Positions 1-8,671 of a stretch of 17,665 nucleotides of DNA are shown piece by piece. The stretch is from an uncultured Beijerinckiaceae bacterium (GTDB lineage Bacteria > Pseudomonadota > Alphaproteobacteria > Rhizobiales > Beijerinckiaceae): the NCBI GenBank assembly GCA_937863205.1, contig CALMGA010000103.1:1-17665 (forward strand), given 5' to 3'. Each line of letters starts with the position of its first letter. Within the stretch, counting starts at the first letter, position 1. The notes under the pieces are model-generated. The model ran no database searches and was not told where the DNA came from. It saw only the letters and a list, made by a program, of their open reading frames with translations. The translations under genes and the position numbers were made by a program.

Positions 1-2
1 GG

Positions 3-587
3 GATCCGGCGGCGGCATCGCAGGTGTGCACTGAGGCGATGTACGCCGCTGGCCAGCTCGACGCGCTGGTCAACATTGCCGGTGCGGTGCCGCAGGCGGA
101 CCTGTTTCAACTGACCGATGCCGACTGGGAGGACGGCCTGTCCCTCAAGTTCCACGCGGCGCGTCGGCTGACGCTCGCTTGCTGGGCGGCGCTGAAGACG
201 AGCGGCGGTTCCGTCGTTCTCACCTCCGGCACCTCTGCGATCGTGCCCAAGCCGGCCTTCGCCGCGGTGGGTGCGATCAACGCTGCCATCGTCGCGCTTG
301 CCAAGATGTTCGCCGAGCGGGGCTTGACGGAGGGCGTGCAGGTCAACAGCATTCTGCCCGGGCCGGTGTTGACCGGCCGTAGGCACGCCATGCTCGCGCG
401 CTACGCCGAGAGTTACGGGCTCGCCTCGGATGTGGCCGCCGGAACGTTCGCCGCCGAGAGTGGCATTGCTCGCTTCGGCAAGCCCGAGGAGATCGCCCAC
501 GCGATCGCCTTCCTTCCTGCTCCCACGAGCCGATGGATTACCGGCACGGCGCCGCGCGTGGACGGTGGCGAAACCAAGTCGGTGTAG
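3..587 (+). CDS. Atypical short-chain dehydrogenase/reductase (SDR), 5'-truncated by window edge
   Basis: Reading frame is open to the left edge, so the real start and the N-terminal TGxxxGxG cofactor loop lie outside; a GTG at 24 is internal to the fold. Visible SDR landmarks, numbered from that GTG: LDALVNIAG at 12-20 (usual NNAG), GSVVLTSG at 62-69, NSILPGPV near 107-114, and a C-terminal RFGKPEEIA...ITGTAP..DGG block typical of classical SDRs. About 194 residues are present against the usual ~250. The catalytic YxxxK is missing: the aligned segment reads AAVGAIN, with Val82 for Tyr and Asn86 for Lys, and the catalytic Ser column appears to be Gly69. Atypical SDRs with this type of replacement exist, so it may bind NAD(P) without classical oxidoreductase chemistry, or use another mechanism. 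The frame is intact to its stop, which argues against a pseudogene. Substrate unknown. The next gene is over 500 bp away, so no operon is evident. Confidence 0.75.
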   Translation, partial: DPAAASQVCTEAMYAAGQLDALVNIAGAVPQADLFQLTDADWEDGLSLKFHAARRLTLACWAALKTSGGSVVLTSGTSAIVPKPAFAAVGAINAAIVALAKMFAERGLTEGVQVNSILPGPVLTGRRHAMLARYAESYGLASDVAAGTFAAESGIARFGKPEEIAHAIAFLPAPTSRWITGTAPRVDGGETKSV

Positions 588-1029
588 GGAGCGCCGCGGA
601 AGGCTTTTGCGCGTCACTCGTCAAGCGCTTCTGCCCGACCGAACGGCCAAGTCTTGCTTAAGGCGTTGATATTGCCTCCCGCGCCGAACGCCTGGAACCA
701 ATTTAACCGATTTCGGCCAGCCCCGCCGAAGAGCGGGCGGACGGTAGTGCGCCCATCATTGCCGTCCCTGACCTCAACCTCGTCGTTTCATAGCGGACCT
801 CTACTGCAGCAGCTCGCCGGTGAAGATCGCTACCGGGTTCAACGCCGATCGGCGCCGCAGATCTCCCATAGCCTAATCAGCGGGCAGCGCTACGGACGCT
901 CCATTCCGTGCCGATCGACGCAGACCTCGACGTGGGCTGCAGCGCCGACAAAGACAAGACCCCGGCCATGTCAGAGATGTCGCGTCTGGTGACGTGAAAT
1001 GCTGCCTTCGACGCTGATCTCCAACCAGT
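588..1029. other. Intergenic stretch, no gene recognised
   Basis: About 440 bp between the SDR stop and the operator-like repeat upstream of the PAS kinase. Short open frames occur on both strands, but none has a Shine-Dalgarno sequence plus a recognisable domain. I see no tRNA cloverleaf, insertion-sequence end or strong terminator hairpin. It probably holds the leader and promoter of the kinase cluster. Confidence 0.5.
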
Positions 1030-1053
1030 AACAAATGTTAATGATCGTTTGTT
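1030..1053. promoter_or_regulatory. Operator-like inverted repeat upstream of PAS kinase
   Basis: AACAAATGTT-N4-ATCGTTTGTT: the two 10-nt arms match as an inverted repeat at 8 of 10 positions (outer AACAAA/TTTGTT perfect). It is an A/T-rich island in a GC-rich region, about 50-115 nt upstream of the candidate kinase starts. Position and symmetry suggest a regulator-binding site or promoter element. No specific regulator can be named and no clear -35/-10 pair was found. Confidence 0.3.
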
Positions 1054-1143
1054 CCGCCGCTCGAATCTGCCCGACATCCACATTGCAATTGCGCGCCGGC
1101 CGTGCGGTATGGGCGTCATTCAGAAGAATACCGGCGCAATTCG

Positions 1144-4100
1144 ATGCCGGCAGTGGCGGATGGCGTGATGAACACTGACGTCCGTCCCAGCGGCCTCGCC
1201 GGTGATGTGGTCGATCCCGGCTTGGCGTTGAGCCTGCTCGAAGCCGCCGACGACCTCGCGATGATCGGAACCGACCTGCAGGGCAGGATCGTGTTCTGGA
1301 ACGCCGGCGCGACCGCGCTCTTCAAGGAAAGCAGCAGGCATGCGATCGGCACCGATGCGCGTTCCCTGCTCTCGCCGAACCGCGTGGCGTTGCCGGACAT
1401 CGAAAACGGCATACGCACCGCCTGTGCCGGCGGACGCTGGGCCGGCGAGATCGAGGCGACCATCGCCGGTTCCGCCCGGACGCTGCATGTCAGGATCACC
1501 CCGCGGCGCGAGCGGAGGGCCACCACCGGCCTTCTCTTCGTCGTCGAGGATGTCACCAGCTCGACCGCCGATCGGCGTCTGAAGCAGTCGGTCCAGTTCT
1601 ACACCCGGTCGCTCGTCGAATCCAACATCGACGCGCTGATGACGACGGATACGGTGGGCGTCATTACCGACGTCAACACGCAAATGGAAGCGCTGACCGG
1701 CTATTCCCGCGCGGAGCTGACGGGAACGCCGTTCAAGACCTTCTTCACCGATCCCAATCGCGCCGAGCAGGGCATCCGCGCCGTGCTGCGCGAGGGCCGC
1801 GTCACCAACTACGAGCTGACGGCGCTCTCCAAGGACGGTCGCATGACCGTCGTCTCCTACAACGCCTCGACCTTTCTCGATTCCGACAACAAGCTGCAGG
1901 GTGTCTTCGCCGCCGCGCGCGACATCACCGAGCAGAAGAAGCTCGAACAGCAGCTTCGCGACTCCGAAGCCTACAACCGCGGCCTGATCGAGGCCTCGCT
2001 CGACGGCCTCATCACCGTGGATCCCGAAGGCAACATCACCGACATCAACGAGCAGATGGCGCGCATCTCCGGTTACCCCCGCGAGGAACTGATCGGCACG
2101 CCCTTCGCCGACTACTTCTCGGATCCGGAGGACGCCACCAAGGGCGTCAACGAGACCTTCGAGAAGGGCACGGTCACCGACTACGTGCTCACCCTGGTCA
2201 CCCTCGACAAGCGGCAACGCGGCGTGTCGTTCAACGCCACCGTGTTCCGCGACCCGTTCGGCGCCATCAAGGGCATCTTCGCCTCGGCGCGCGACATCAC
2301 CGAGCAGGCTCAGCTGCAAAGCCAGCTCGCCGAAGAGCGGGCCTACAATCGCGGCCTGATCGAAGCCTCGCTCGACGGCCTCATCACCGTGGACCCGATC
2401 CTCAACATCACCGACGTCAACGAGACGATGTGCCGGATGTCGGGCTTCACCCGTCGCGAGCTCATCGGGTCGCCGTTCCCGCGCTATTTCACCGAGCCCA
2501 AGCGCGCCGCCGAGGGCGTGCGGCTCACCTTGGACAAGGGTGCGGTCACCAACTACGAGCTCACTCTCAAGGCGCAGGACAGCCGCGAAAGCCTGGTGTC
2601 GTTCAACGCGGCCATCTTCCGGGGACCGGAAGGGGCCGTGCGCGGCATCTTCGCGTCGGCGCGCGACATCACCGACCAGGCCCGCCTGCAGACCGAACTC
2701 GCCGAAGAGCAGGCCTACAACCGCGGCCTGATCGAAGCCTCCGTCGACGGCCTGGTGACGGTGGACGAGACCATGCTCATCACCGACGTCAACGAAACCT
2801 TCTGCCGGATGGCCGGGCGCTCGCGCAGCCAGCTCATCGGCTCGATGTTCCCGGACTACTTCACGGAAAGCGCCCGCGCCGCCGAGGGCGTGACCCTCAC
2901 CTACAAGGAAGGCGCGGTCACCAACTACGTCCTCACCATGCGTTCGGCCGAAGCGACGAAGATCCCTGTTTCGTTCAACGCGGCGGTGTTCCGCGACGCG
3001 TCGAACCGGGTCCGCGGCATCTTCGCGTCGGCGCGCGACATCACGGCCCAGCAGGTCCTGGAGGCGCAGCTCCAGAACTCGCAGACCTACACGCGCTCGC
3101 TGATCGAATCGAACATCGATGCGCTGATGACGACCGACCCGCTCGGCATCATCACCGACGTCAACCAGCAGATGGAGCGGCTCACCGGCGTGACCCGCGA
3201 CGAGCTGATCGGCTCGCCGTTCAAGACCTACTTCACCGAGCCGACGAAGGCCGAGGAAGGCATCCGCATGGTGCTGCGGTCCGGCAAGGTCACCAACTAC
3301 GAACTGACGGCGCGCAACGCGGCCGACCTCGAGACCGTGGTGTCGTACAACGCGGTGACCTTCGCCGAAGCCGGCGGCACGCTGCAGGGCGTGTTCGCGG
3401 CGGCGCGCGACATCACCGAACAGAAGGCGCTCGAAGAGCAGCTGCGCGAAAGCCAGTCCTACAACCGCGGTCTGATCGAGGCCTCGGTCGACGGGCTGAT
3501 CACTGTGGATGCGGCCGGCATCATCAGCGACGTCAACGATCGCATGTGCCAGATGACGGGCTACGGCCGGACGGAGCTGATCGGCTCGCCGTTCGCGGAG
3601 TACTTCACGAATCCGAAACGCGCTCGCGAGGGCGTTCAGCAGACCTTCAACGACGGCCTGGTGACCGAGTACGCGCTGACCCTGATCGCGCGGGGCCGCC
3701 GCATCCTGCACGTGTCGTTCAATGCGTCCGTGTTCAAGGACCAGACCGGCGCGGTGCGCGGCATCTTCGCCTCCGCCCGCGACATCACCGACCGGGTGCG
3801 GCTGGAAGAACAGCTCCGCGAGCAGCAGACCTACCTTCGCGGCTTGATCGAGTCCTCGGTCGATGGACTGATCACGGTCGATCCCGAAGGCTTCTGCACC
3901 GACGTCAACGAGCAGATGTGCCGCATGACGGGCTACGACCGCGGCGAACTCATCGGCTCTGTCTTCAAACGCTACTTCACCGACCCCGACCGAGCCGATC
4001 TCGGCGTCAAGCGCACCTTGGCGGAAGGTGTCGTCACCAACTACGAGCTGACGCTGTGGACGAAAACCAGGCGCAAGGCGACTGTGTCGTTCAACGCCTC

Positions 4101-5643
4101 GATCTTCCGTGGCGCGGATGAAGCGCTGCAGGGCATCTTCGCCTCGGCGCGCGACATCTCGGAACAGGCGAGACTGCAAAGCCAGCTCGCCGAGCAGCAG
4201 GCCTACAATCGGTCGTTGATCGAGGCCTCGGCCGATGCTCTGTTCGCGATCGCCCCCGATGGCGTGATCACCGACGTCAATGCGGAAGCGACCCGGCTGA
4301 GCGGCTATTCCCGCAAGCACCTCATCAACTCGCGCTTCGAGACGTACTTCACCGACAACGTGCTCGCCGCGACCGGCGTCCAGCAGACGCTCCGCGAGGG
4401 GCGCGTGATCGGCTACGAGCTGACCTTGATCACGCGTTATGGCCGCCGCATCACCGTGAGCTTCAACGCCGGCGTGTTCACCGACGTCACCGGCAAGCCG
4501 CTGGGCATCCTCGCCGCGGCGCGCGACATTACCGAGCAGAAGACGCTGGAACAGCAGCTTCGCGACCAGCAGTTCTATTCGCGCTCGCTGATCGAGTCGA
4601 ACATCGACGCCCTGATGACGACCGATCCGCTCGGCATCATCACCGACGTCAACCAGCAGATGGAGGCCCTCACCGGAACGGGCCGCGACGAGCTGATCGG
4701 TTCGCCGTTCAAGACCTACTTCACCGACCCGGCCCGTGCCGAGGACGGCATCCGGCAAGTGCTGCGCGAGGGCAAGGTCACCAACTACGAGCTGACGGCG
4801 TCCAGCAAAGCCAAGGTCGAGACGGTGGTGTCCTACAACGCCACCACCTTCAACGACCGCGACGGCAAGCTGCAGGGCGTGTTCGCCGCCGCCCGCGACG
4901 TCACCGAACGCAAGCAGTTCGAGACGACGCTGCAGGACAAGAACCTGGAGCTCGGCAGTGCCAACCAGGCCAAGGACCGCTTTCTGGCCAGCATGTCGCA
5001 CGAGCTTCGAACGCCGTTGAACGCGATCATCGGCTACACCGGGACGATGCTGATGCGGCTGCCCGGCGACCTCACCGTCGACCAGGAGAAGCAACTCTCG
5101 ACGATCCAGTCCAGCGGCCGTCATCTGCTGTCGCTCATCAACGACCTGCTCGACCTCGCCAAGGTCGAGTCCGGGAACGTCCAGATCACCTTCGAGGCGG
5201 TCGACTGCAAGCAGGTGCTCGACGAGGTGGTCGCCTCGCAGAAGATCGTCGCGGAAGCCAAGGGGCTGAAGCTGCTCTCCAAAGTGCCGCAGAGGGCCGT
5301 GATCGTGCAGACCGATCGACGCGCCCTGACCCAGATCGTTCTCAACCTGACCAACAACGCCATCAAGTTCACGGACACCGGGCAGGTATCGATCACCCTG
5401 CATCAGCCCAGCGCGGGTCTGATCGTGGTCGATGTCGTCGACACCGGGATCGGCATACAGGAGGATGACCAGAAGCAGTTGTTCGACGCGTTCAAGCGCG
5501 TCGGCGCCGGCGCGGAGGGGCATGAGGGTACGGGTCTCGGCCTCCACCTCAGCCGGAAGCTCGCGCAGTTGCTGAACGGCGAGATCGACTTCCAAAGCAC
5601 CTACGGCAAAGGCAGTCGCTTCTCCGTCCAGCTACAGGCCTGA
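1144..5643 (+). CDS. Multi-PAS sensor histidine kinase with nine exact-length tandem PAS modules
   Basis: About 1499 aa from ATG 1144; GTG 1102 and ATG 1168 are in frame and no start has a convincing Shine-Dalgarno. Numbered from ATG 1144, residues ~30-151 form a divergent PAS. Residues 152-1267 are nine consecutive PAS modules of exactly 124 aa each, each with a DVN core, a VS(F/Y)NA strand and the terminal ARDIT signalling motif followed by a short linker helix. The kinase core follows: HisKA with SHELRTPLN (phospho-accepting His1286), then HATPase_c with the NLTNNAIKF N-box (~1402-1410), DTGIGI G1 box and GTGLGL G2 box. No transmembrane segment or signal peptide is seen, so it should act in the cytoplasm. 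It has no receiver of its own; the next gene overlaps it and encodes one, its likely phosphoryl acceptor. PAS ligands are unknown; no LOV-type NCRFLQ motif is present. It is far larger than an ordinary PAS kinase. Kinase assignment is very secure; the signal is unknown. Confidence 0.93.
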   Translation: MPAVADGVMNTDVRPSGLAGDVVDPGLALSLLEAADDLAMIGTDLQGRIVFWNAGATALFKESSRHAIGTDARSLLSPNRVALPDIENGIRTACAGGRWAGEIEATIAGSARTLHVRITPRRERRATTGLLFVVEDVTSSTADRRLKQSVQFYTRSLVESNIDALMTTDTVGVITDVNTQMEALTGYSRAELTGTPFKTFFTDPNRAEQGIRAVLREGRVTNYELTALSKDGRMTVVSYNASTFLDSDNKLQGVFAAARDITEQKKLEQQLRDSEAYNRGLIEASLDGLITVDPEGNITDINEQMARISGYPREELIGTPFADYFSDPEDATKGVNETFEKGTVTDYVLTLVTLDKRQRGVSFNATVFRDPFGAIKGIFASARDITEQAQLQSQLAEERAYNRGLIEASLDGLITVDPILNITDVNETMCRMSGFTRRELIGSPFPRYFTEPKRAAEGVRLTLDKGAVTNYELTLKAQDSRESLVSFNAAIFRGPEGAVRGIFASARDITDQARLQTELAEEQAYNRGLIEASVDGLVTVDETMLITDVNETFCRMAGRSRSQLIGSMFPDYFTESARAAEGVTLTYKEGAVTNYVLTMRSAEATKIPVSFNAAVFRDASNRVRGIFASARDITAQQVLEAQLQNSQTYTRSLIESNIDALMTTDPLGIITDVNQQMERLTGVTRDELIGSPFKTYFTEPTKAEEGIRMVLRSGKVTNYELTARNAADLETVVSYNAVTFAEAGGTLQGVFAAARDITEQKALEEQLRESQSYNRGLIEASVDGLITVDAAGIISDVNDRMCQMTGYGRTELIGSPFAEYFTNPKRAREGVQQTFNDGLVTEYALTLIARGRRILHVSFNASVFKDQTGAVRGIFASARDITDRVRLEEQLREQQTYLRGLIESSVDGLITVDPEGFCTDVNEQMCRMTGYDRGELIGSVFKRYFTDPDRADLGVKRTLAEGVVTNYELTLWTKTRRKATVSFNASIFRGADEALQGIFASARDISEQARLQSQLAEQQAYNRSLIEASADALFAIAPDGVITDVNAEATRLSGYSRKHLINSRFETYFTDNVLAATGVQQTLREGRVIGYELTLITRYGRRITVSFNAGVFTDVTGKPLGILAAARDITEQKTLEQQLRDQQFYSRSLIESNIDALMTTDPLGIITDVNQQMEALTGTGRDELIGSPFKTYFTDPARAEDGIRQVLREGKVTNYELTASSKAKVETVVSYNATTFNDRDGKLQGVFAAARDVTERKQFETTLQDKNLELGSANQAKDRFLASMSHELRTPLNAIIGYTGTMLMRLPGDLTVDQEKQLSTIQSSGRHLLSLINDLLDLAKVESGNVQITFEAVDCKQVLDEVVASQKIVAEAKGLKLLSKVPQRAVIVQTDRRALTQIVLNLTNNAIKFTDTGQVSITLHQPSAGLIVVDVVDTGIGIQEDDQKQLFDAFKRVGAGAEGHEGTGLGLHLSRKLAQLLNGEIDFQSTYGKGSRFSVQLQA
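1597..4944 (+). repeat. Nine tandem 372-bp PAS-encoding repeats (A-B-B-B-A-B-B-B-A)
   Basis: Units start at 1597, 1969, 2341, 2713, 3085, 3457, 3829, 4201 and 4573, each at the codon pair preceding the (T/N/S)R(G/S)L(I/V)E helix, and end at 4944. Every spacing is exactly 372 bp, with no insertion or deletion in any copy. Units 1, 5 and 9 (class A) share ESNIDALMTTD, VVSYNA and LQGVFAAARD. Units 2-4 and 6-7 (class B) share EAS(L/V)DGLITVD or a close variant, VSFNA and GIFASARD. Unit 8 is a divergent B with GILAAARD. Units 5 and 9 are almost identical at the DNA level through their first ~230 bp. Confidence 0.93.
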
Positions 5644-6071
5644 TGGCCATGCCGGCACGGATCCTCATCATCGAGGACAATCCGACGAACCTCGAACTCG
5701 TCGTCTACCTCCTGACGAGGTTCGGGCATCAGATCGCCTACAGCAACACCGGCTCGGACGGCGTCCGGCAAGCCCGGGGCGATCGTTTCGCGCTGATCCT
5801 TTGCGACATCGAACTCCCCGACATCAGCGGCTTCGACATCGTGCGCCTGTTGAAGGCCGACAAGGAGCTTCGGCACATCCCGCTGATCGCGGTCACCGCC
5901 CTCGCGATGGTCGGCGACCGCAGCCGCATCATCGAGGCGGGCTTCGACGGCTACATTCCCAAGCCGATCGAACCTCAGGGTCTCATCGACGAACTCGATC
6001 GCTATCTCGCACCGGAGCAGCGCGGCGTCCGTCAGCAGCGGCCCGTCGAGCCACAGGCGCTTCAGCGTTGA
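5643..6071 (+). CDS. Single-domain response regulator (DivK/CheY-like)
   Basis: 142 aa consisting of one receiver domain plus a short basic/glutamine-rich tail; no DNA-binding or enzymatic output. Receiver residues are all in place: acidic pocket E11-D12, phospho-accepting D55 in LILCDIELPD, T85 in VTAL and K107 in IPKP. The ATG overlaps the kinase stop by one base (TGATG), the arrangement expected for translational coupling, so it is very likely made together with the PAS-array kinase and is its cognate acceptor. Single-domain regulators of this type act by binding partner proteins or by shuttling phosphoryl groups in a relay. The DIELPDISGFD motif resembles DivK-type regulators, but orthology to cell-cycle DivK is not claimed. 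Confidence 0.92.
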   Translation: MAMPARILIIEDNPTNLELVVYLLTRFGHQIAYSNTGSDGVRQARGDRFALILCDIELPDISGFDIVRLLKADKELRHIPLIAVTALAMVGDRSRIIEAGFDGYIPKPIEPQGLIDELDRYLAPEQRGVRQQRPVEPQALQR

Positions 6072-6099
6072 CCTCGTCCCTCCGCCGAAAGCGCAGCTG

Positions 6100-8649
6100 A
6101 TGGCGAACATCCTGGTCGTCGACGACCATCGCGATGGACGGGACTTCCTGACCACGCTGCTCGGCTACCGCGGTCACAGCGTCACCGTGGCGGTCAACGG
6201 CGAGCAGGCGCTCCGCGTCATCCAGGACGTAACGCCTGATCTCGTCGTCTCCGATGTACTGATGCCGAAGGTCGATGGCTACGAGCTCGTACGGCAGATG
6301 CGGGAAGATCCGCGCGTCGCCTCCACGCCCGTCATCTTCTACACGGCCGCCTACGAGGATGAGACCGCGCGCACGCTGGCCCACTCCGTGGGAGTCATCC
6401 AGTTCCTGCAGAAGCCGGCCGATCCACGCGTCATCCTCGGCATCATCGATGCCGCCCTGGGCACGGCGCGTCTCTCGGAGATCGGCGGTCCTCCCGCGAC
6501 CTTCGAACAGGACCACCGCGCCCTGCTGACGACGTCGCTCACCCGGCGCGTCGAAGAGTTGCAGGCCGAAATCGCAGAGCGCAAGCGGATCGAAGCGCAA
6601 CGCGTCCTGGCGGAAGACGCCCTGCAACAGTCGCAGCGCCGGCAGAAGCTGATGTTCGATCTCATGTGGGATCAGCGGCAGGCGACGGACGAGGGTGCCG
6701 TCATGACGGCGGCTGCGGCAGCGATCGGCACCTTCCTCGGCGCGGACCGCACCAGCTTCTGCGAAATCGACGATGCCGGAATCCTGTCCTTCCCCGCACA
6801 GTGGGCCACGGAGCGCCTCGCCGCGATCGCCGCCACCTTCCCCGTCGCCGCCATCGGCCGCAAGACGCGCGACATGTTCGAGGTCGGCAGCGCCTACATC
6901 TTCTCCGATCTTGCCGATGAGCCCCCTGATCCCGCGTTCTTGGGCGTTCTCGGCATCGCGGCGAACATCGGCATCGCGGTGACGAGAGAAAAGCGGTGCT
7001 TGCAAGGCTTCTTCGTCAGCCAGGTGGAACCGCGACGCTGGTCGACGGACGAGGTCAGCCTGGCTCGCGAGGTCGCCGAGGTGACGTGGAACGCCGTGGA
7101 GCGGCTGCGCACGCTCAGGGCCCTGGAAGAGCGGCAGGCCCCCGCCAGAACATGGGAGCTCAACCCCGACATTCATTGTGTCTTGAACCAGCAGGGCTTC
7201 TTCGAGCGGACCAATCCTGCCTGGAAAAGAGTGCTGGGCTGGACGCACGACGAGATCGCCAGCGTGCCGTTCCTCGATTTGCTTCATCCCGATGACGTCG
7301 AGGGGACCCGTGAGGTTTACGAGACCACGATGGCTTCGGGATGCCCCGTCCTGCGCTACGAGAACCGTTACCGCCACAGGAACGGGAGCTTTCGTTGGCT
7401 GTCTTGGGTGGCAATCCCCGAGTGCGGCAGGATCTATTGCACCGCTCGCGACGTCACCGCCGATAAGGAGGCGGCGTCGGAGCTGTTGCAGCTGCAGGAC
7501 GCGCTCCGCCAGTCGCAGAAGATGGAGGCGGTCGGCCAGCTGACCGGCGGGCTGGCGCACGACTTCAACAACCTGCTCGCCGGCATTTCCGGTGCGCTGG
7601 AGCTGATGCAGGTGCGCATCACCCAGGGCCGGCTCAAGGATGTCGATCGCTACATGATCGCCGCTCAGGGCGCGTCGCGGCGGGCGGCCGCGCTGACCCA
7701 CCGCCTGCTCGCCTTCTCGCGCCGGCAGACCCTCGACCCCAAGACAACGGACGTGAACCGGCTTGTCACCGGGATGGAGGAGCTGATCCGACGCACGGTA
7801 GGGCCGACCATCGCCATCGAGGCTGTCGGTTCGTCGGGGTTGTGGACCACGCTGGTCGATCCACCGCAACTCGAGAACGCGTTGCTGAACCTGTGCATCA
7901 ACGCCCGCGACGCCATGCCGGACGGCGGACGGATCACGATCGAGACCGCCAACAAGTGGCTCGATGACCACGCGGCGCGTCTCCACGACATGCCGCCGGG
8001 GCAGTACCTCTCCCTGTGCGTGACCGACAACGGGAGCGGCATGCCGCCCGATGTGATCGCCCGTGTGTTCGAGCCGTTCTTCACCACGAAGCCGATCGGC
8101 GAGGGGACCGGCCTCGGCCTGTCGATGATCTACGGCTTCGCCAAGCAGTCCGGCGGGCAGGTGCGAATCTATTCCGAGGTCGGCCAGGGCACCACGGTCT
8201 GTATCTACCTGCCGCGCCATCTCGGTGCCCTCGCCGACGACGCTGCCGCCCTCGGTTGCGCGAAGCTGGCGCGCGCCGCCCAGGGCGAGACGGTGCTGGT
8301 GGTCGACGACGAACCGACCGTGCGCATGCTGGTCACCGATGTTCTCGAGGAGCTCGGCTATACCGCGATCGAGGCGGCCGACAGCCTCGCCGGGCTGAAG
8401 GTCCTGCAATCCGACGTGCGCATCGACCTGCTCGTCACCGACGTCGGCCTGCCCGGCGGCATGAATGGCCGACAAATGGCGGATGCGGCCCGCATTGCCC
8501 GGTCGGCGTTGAAGGTGCTGTTCATCACCGGCTACGCCGAGAACGCCGTGGTGAGCAACGGTCACCTCGATCCCGGCATGCAGATCATGACCAAGCCGTT
8601 CGCCATGGAAGCGCTCGCGGCGCGCATCAAGGAGATGATCCTGGCCTAG
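6100..8649 (+). CDS. Hybrid histidine kinase REC-GAF-PAS-HisKA-HATPase-REC
   Basis: 849 aa. Order of domains: receiver 1-125 (D8-D9 pocket, phospho-acceptor D52, T82, K105); coiled coil ~140-180; GAF ~180-335 (F-L-GADRTSF core); PAS ~350-455 (ELNPDIHCVL... to ARDVTADKE); HisKA with GGLAHDFNNLL, His487; HATPase_c with N601 in the N-box, DNGSGMP G1 box at 643-649 and GEGTGLGLS G2 box; C-terminal receiver from ~728 with D781 in LLVTDVGLPGG and a TKPF lysine motif. No membrane segment. The start is 28 bp after the response-regulator stop, with only a weak purine-rich stretch upstream, so it is probably in the same transcript. The N-terminal receiver could take phosphate from the upstream kinase or regulator, making this a second tier of a relay. 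No HPt domain is seen. Function of the output is unknown. Confidence 0.92.
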   Translation: MANILVVDDHRDGRDFLTTLLGYRGHSVTVAVNGEQALRVIQDVTPDLVVSDVLMPKVDGYELVRQMREDPRVASTPVIFYTAAYEDETARTLAHSVGVIQFLQKPADPRVILGIIDAALGTARLSEIGGPPATFEQDHRALLTTSLTRRVEELQAEIAERKRIEAQRVLAEDALQQSQRRQKLMFDLMWDQRQATDEGAVMTAAAAAIGTFLGADRTSFCEIDDAGILSFPAQWATERLAAIAATFPVAAIGRKTRDMFEVGSAYIFSDLADEPPDPAFLGVLGIAANIGIAVTREKRCLQGFFVSQVEPRRWSTDEVSLAREVAEVTWNAVERLRTLRALEERQAPARTWELNPDIHCVLNQQGFFERTNPAWKRVLGWTHDEIASVPFLDLLHPDDVEGTREVYETTMASGCPVLRYENRYRHRNGSFRWLSWVAIPECGRIYCTARDVTADKEAASELLQLQDALRQSQKMEAVGQLTGGLAHDFNNLLAGISGALELMQVRITQGRLKDVDRYMIAAQGASRRAAALTHRLLAFSRRQTLDPKTTDVNRLVTGMEELIRRTVGPTIAIEAVGSSGLWTTLVDPPQLENALLNLCINARDAMPDGGRITIETANKWLDDHAARLHDMPPGQYLSLCVTDNGSGMPPDVIARVFEPFFTTKPIGEGTGLGLSMIYGFAKQSGGQVRIYSEVGQGTTVCIYLPRHLGALADDAAALGCAKLARAAQGETVLVVDDEPTVRMLVTDVLEELGYTAIEAADSLAGLKVLQSDVRIDLLVTDVGLPGGMNGRQMADAARIARSALKVLFITGYAENAVVSNGHLDPGMQIMTKPFAMEALAARIKEMILA

Positions 8650-8671
8650 CATCGGTCGCGCAGAACCGATG
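8650..8671 (+). terminator. Stem-loop directly after hybrid-kinase stop
   Basis: CATCGGT-N8-ACCGATG, a perfect 7-bp stem beginning at the base after the TAG stop. There is no T-run after it, so it is not a classic intrinsic terminator. It could be an mRNA 3'-end stabiliser or a weak terminator for the three-gene cluster. Confidence 0.4.

Noticed and set aside
2430..4121. 563-codon + strand open frame in a second frame of the PAS array
   Set aside because: Arginine/histidine-rich shifted reading of the PAS repeats, kept open by the same periodicity.
1597..4944. Regular repetition suggesting a CRISPR or satellite array
   Set aside because: Unit is 372 bp, codes continuously for PAS domains and has no repeat/spacer structure.
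1120..5595. 1491-codon open frame antisense to the PAS-array kinase
   Set aside because: It mirrors the sense gene codon for codon, and its product is dominated by D/V/R/H/G/L runs with repeated DVGD and LDQ blocks. The 372-bp repetition and GC-rich codons remove stop codons in this frame; there is no domain and no ribosome-binding support.
5983..8652. 889-codon open frame antisense to the hybrid kinase
   Set aside because: Shadow of a clearly recognisable multidomain kinase on the other strand; no recognisable fold.
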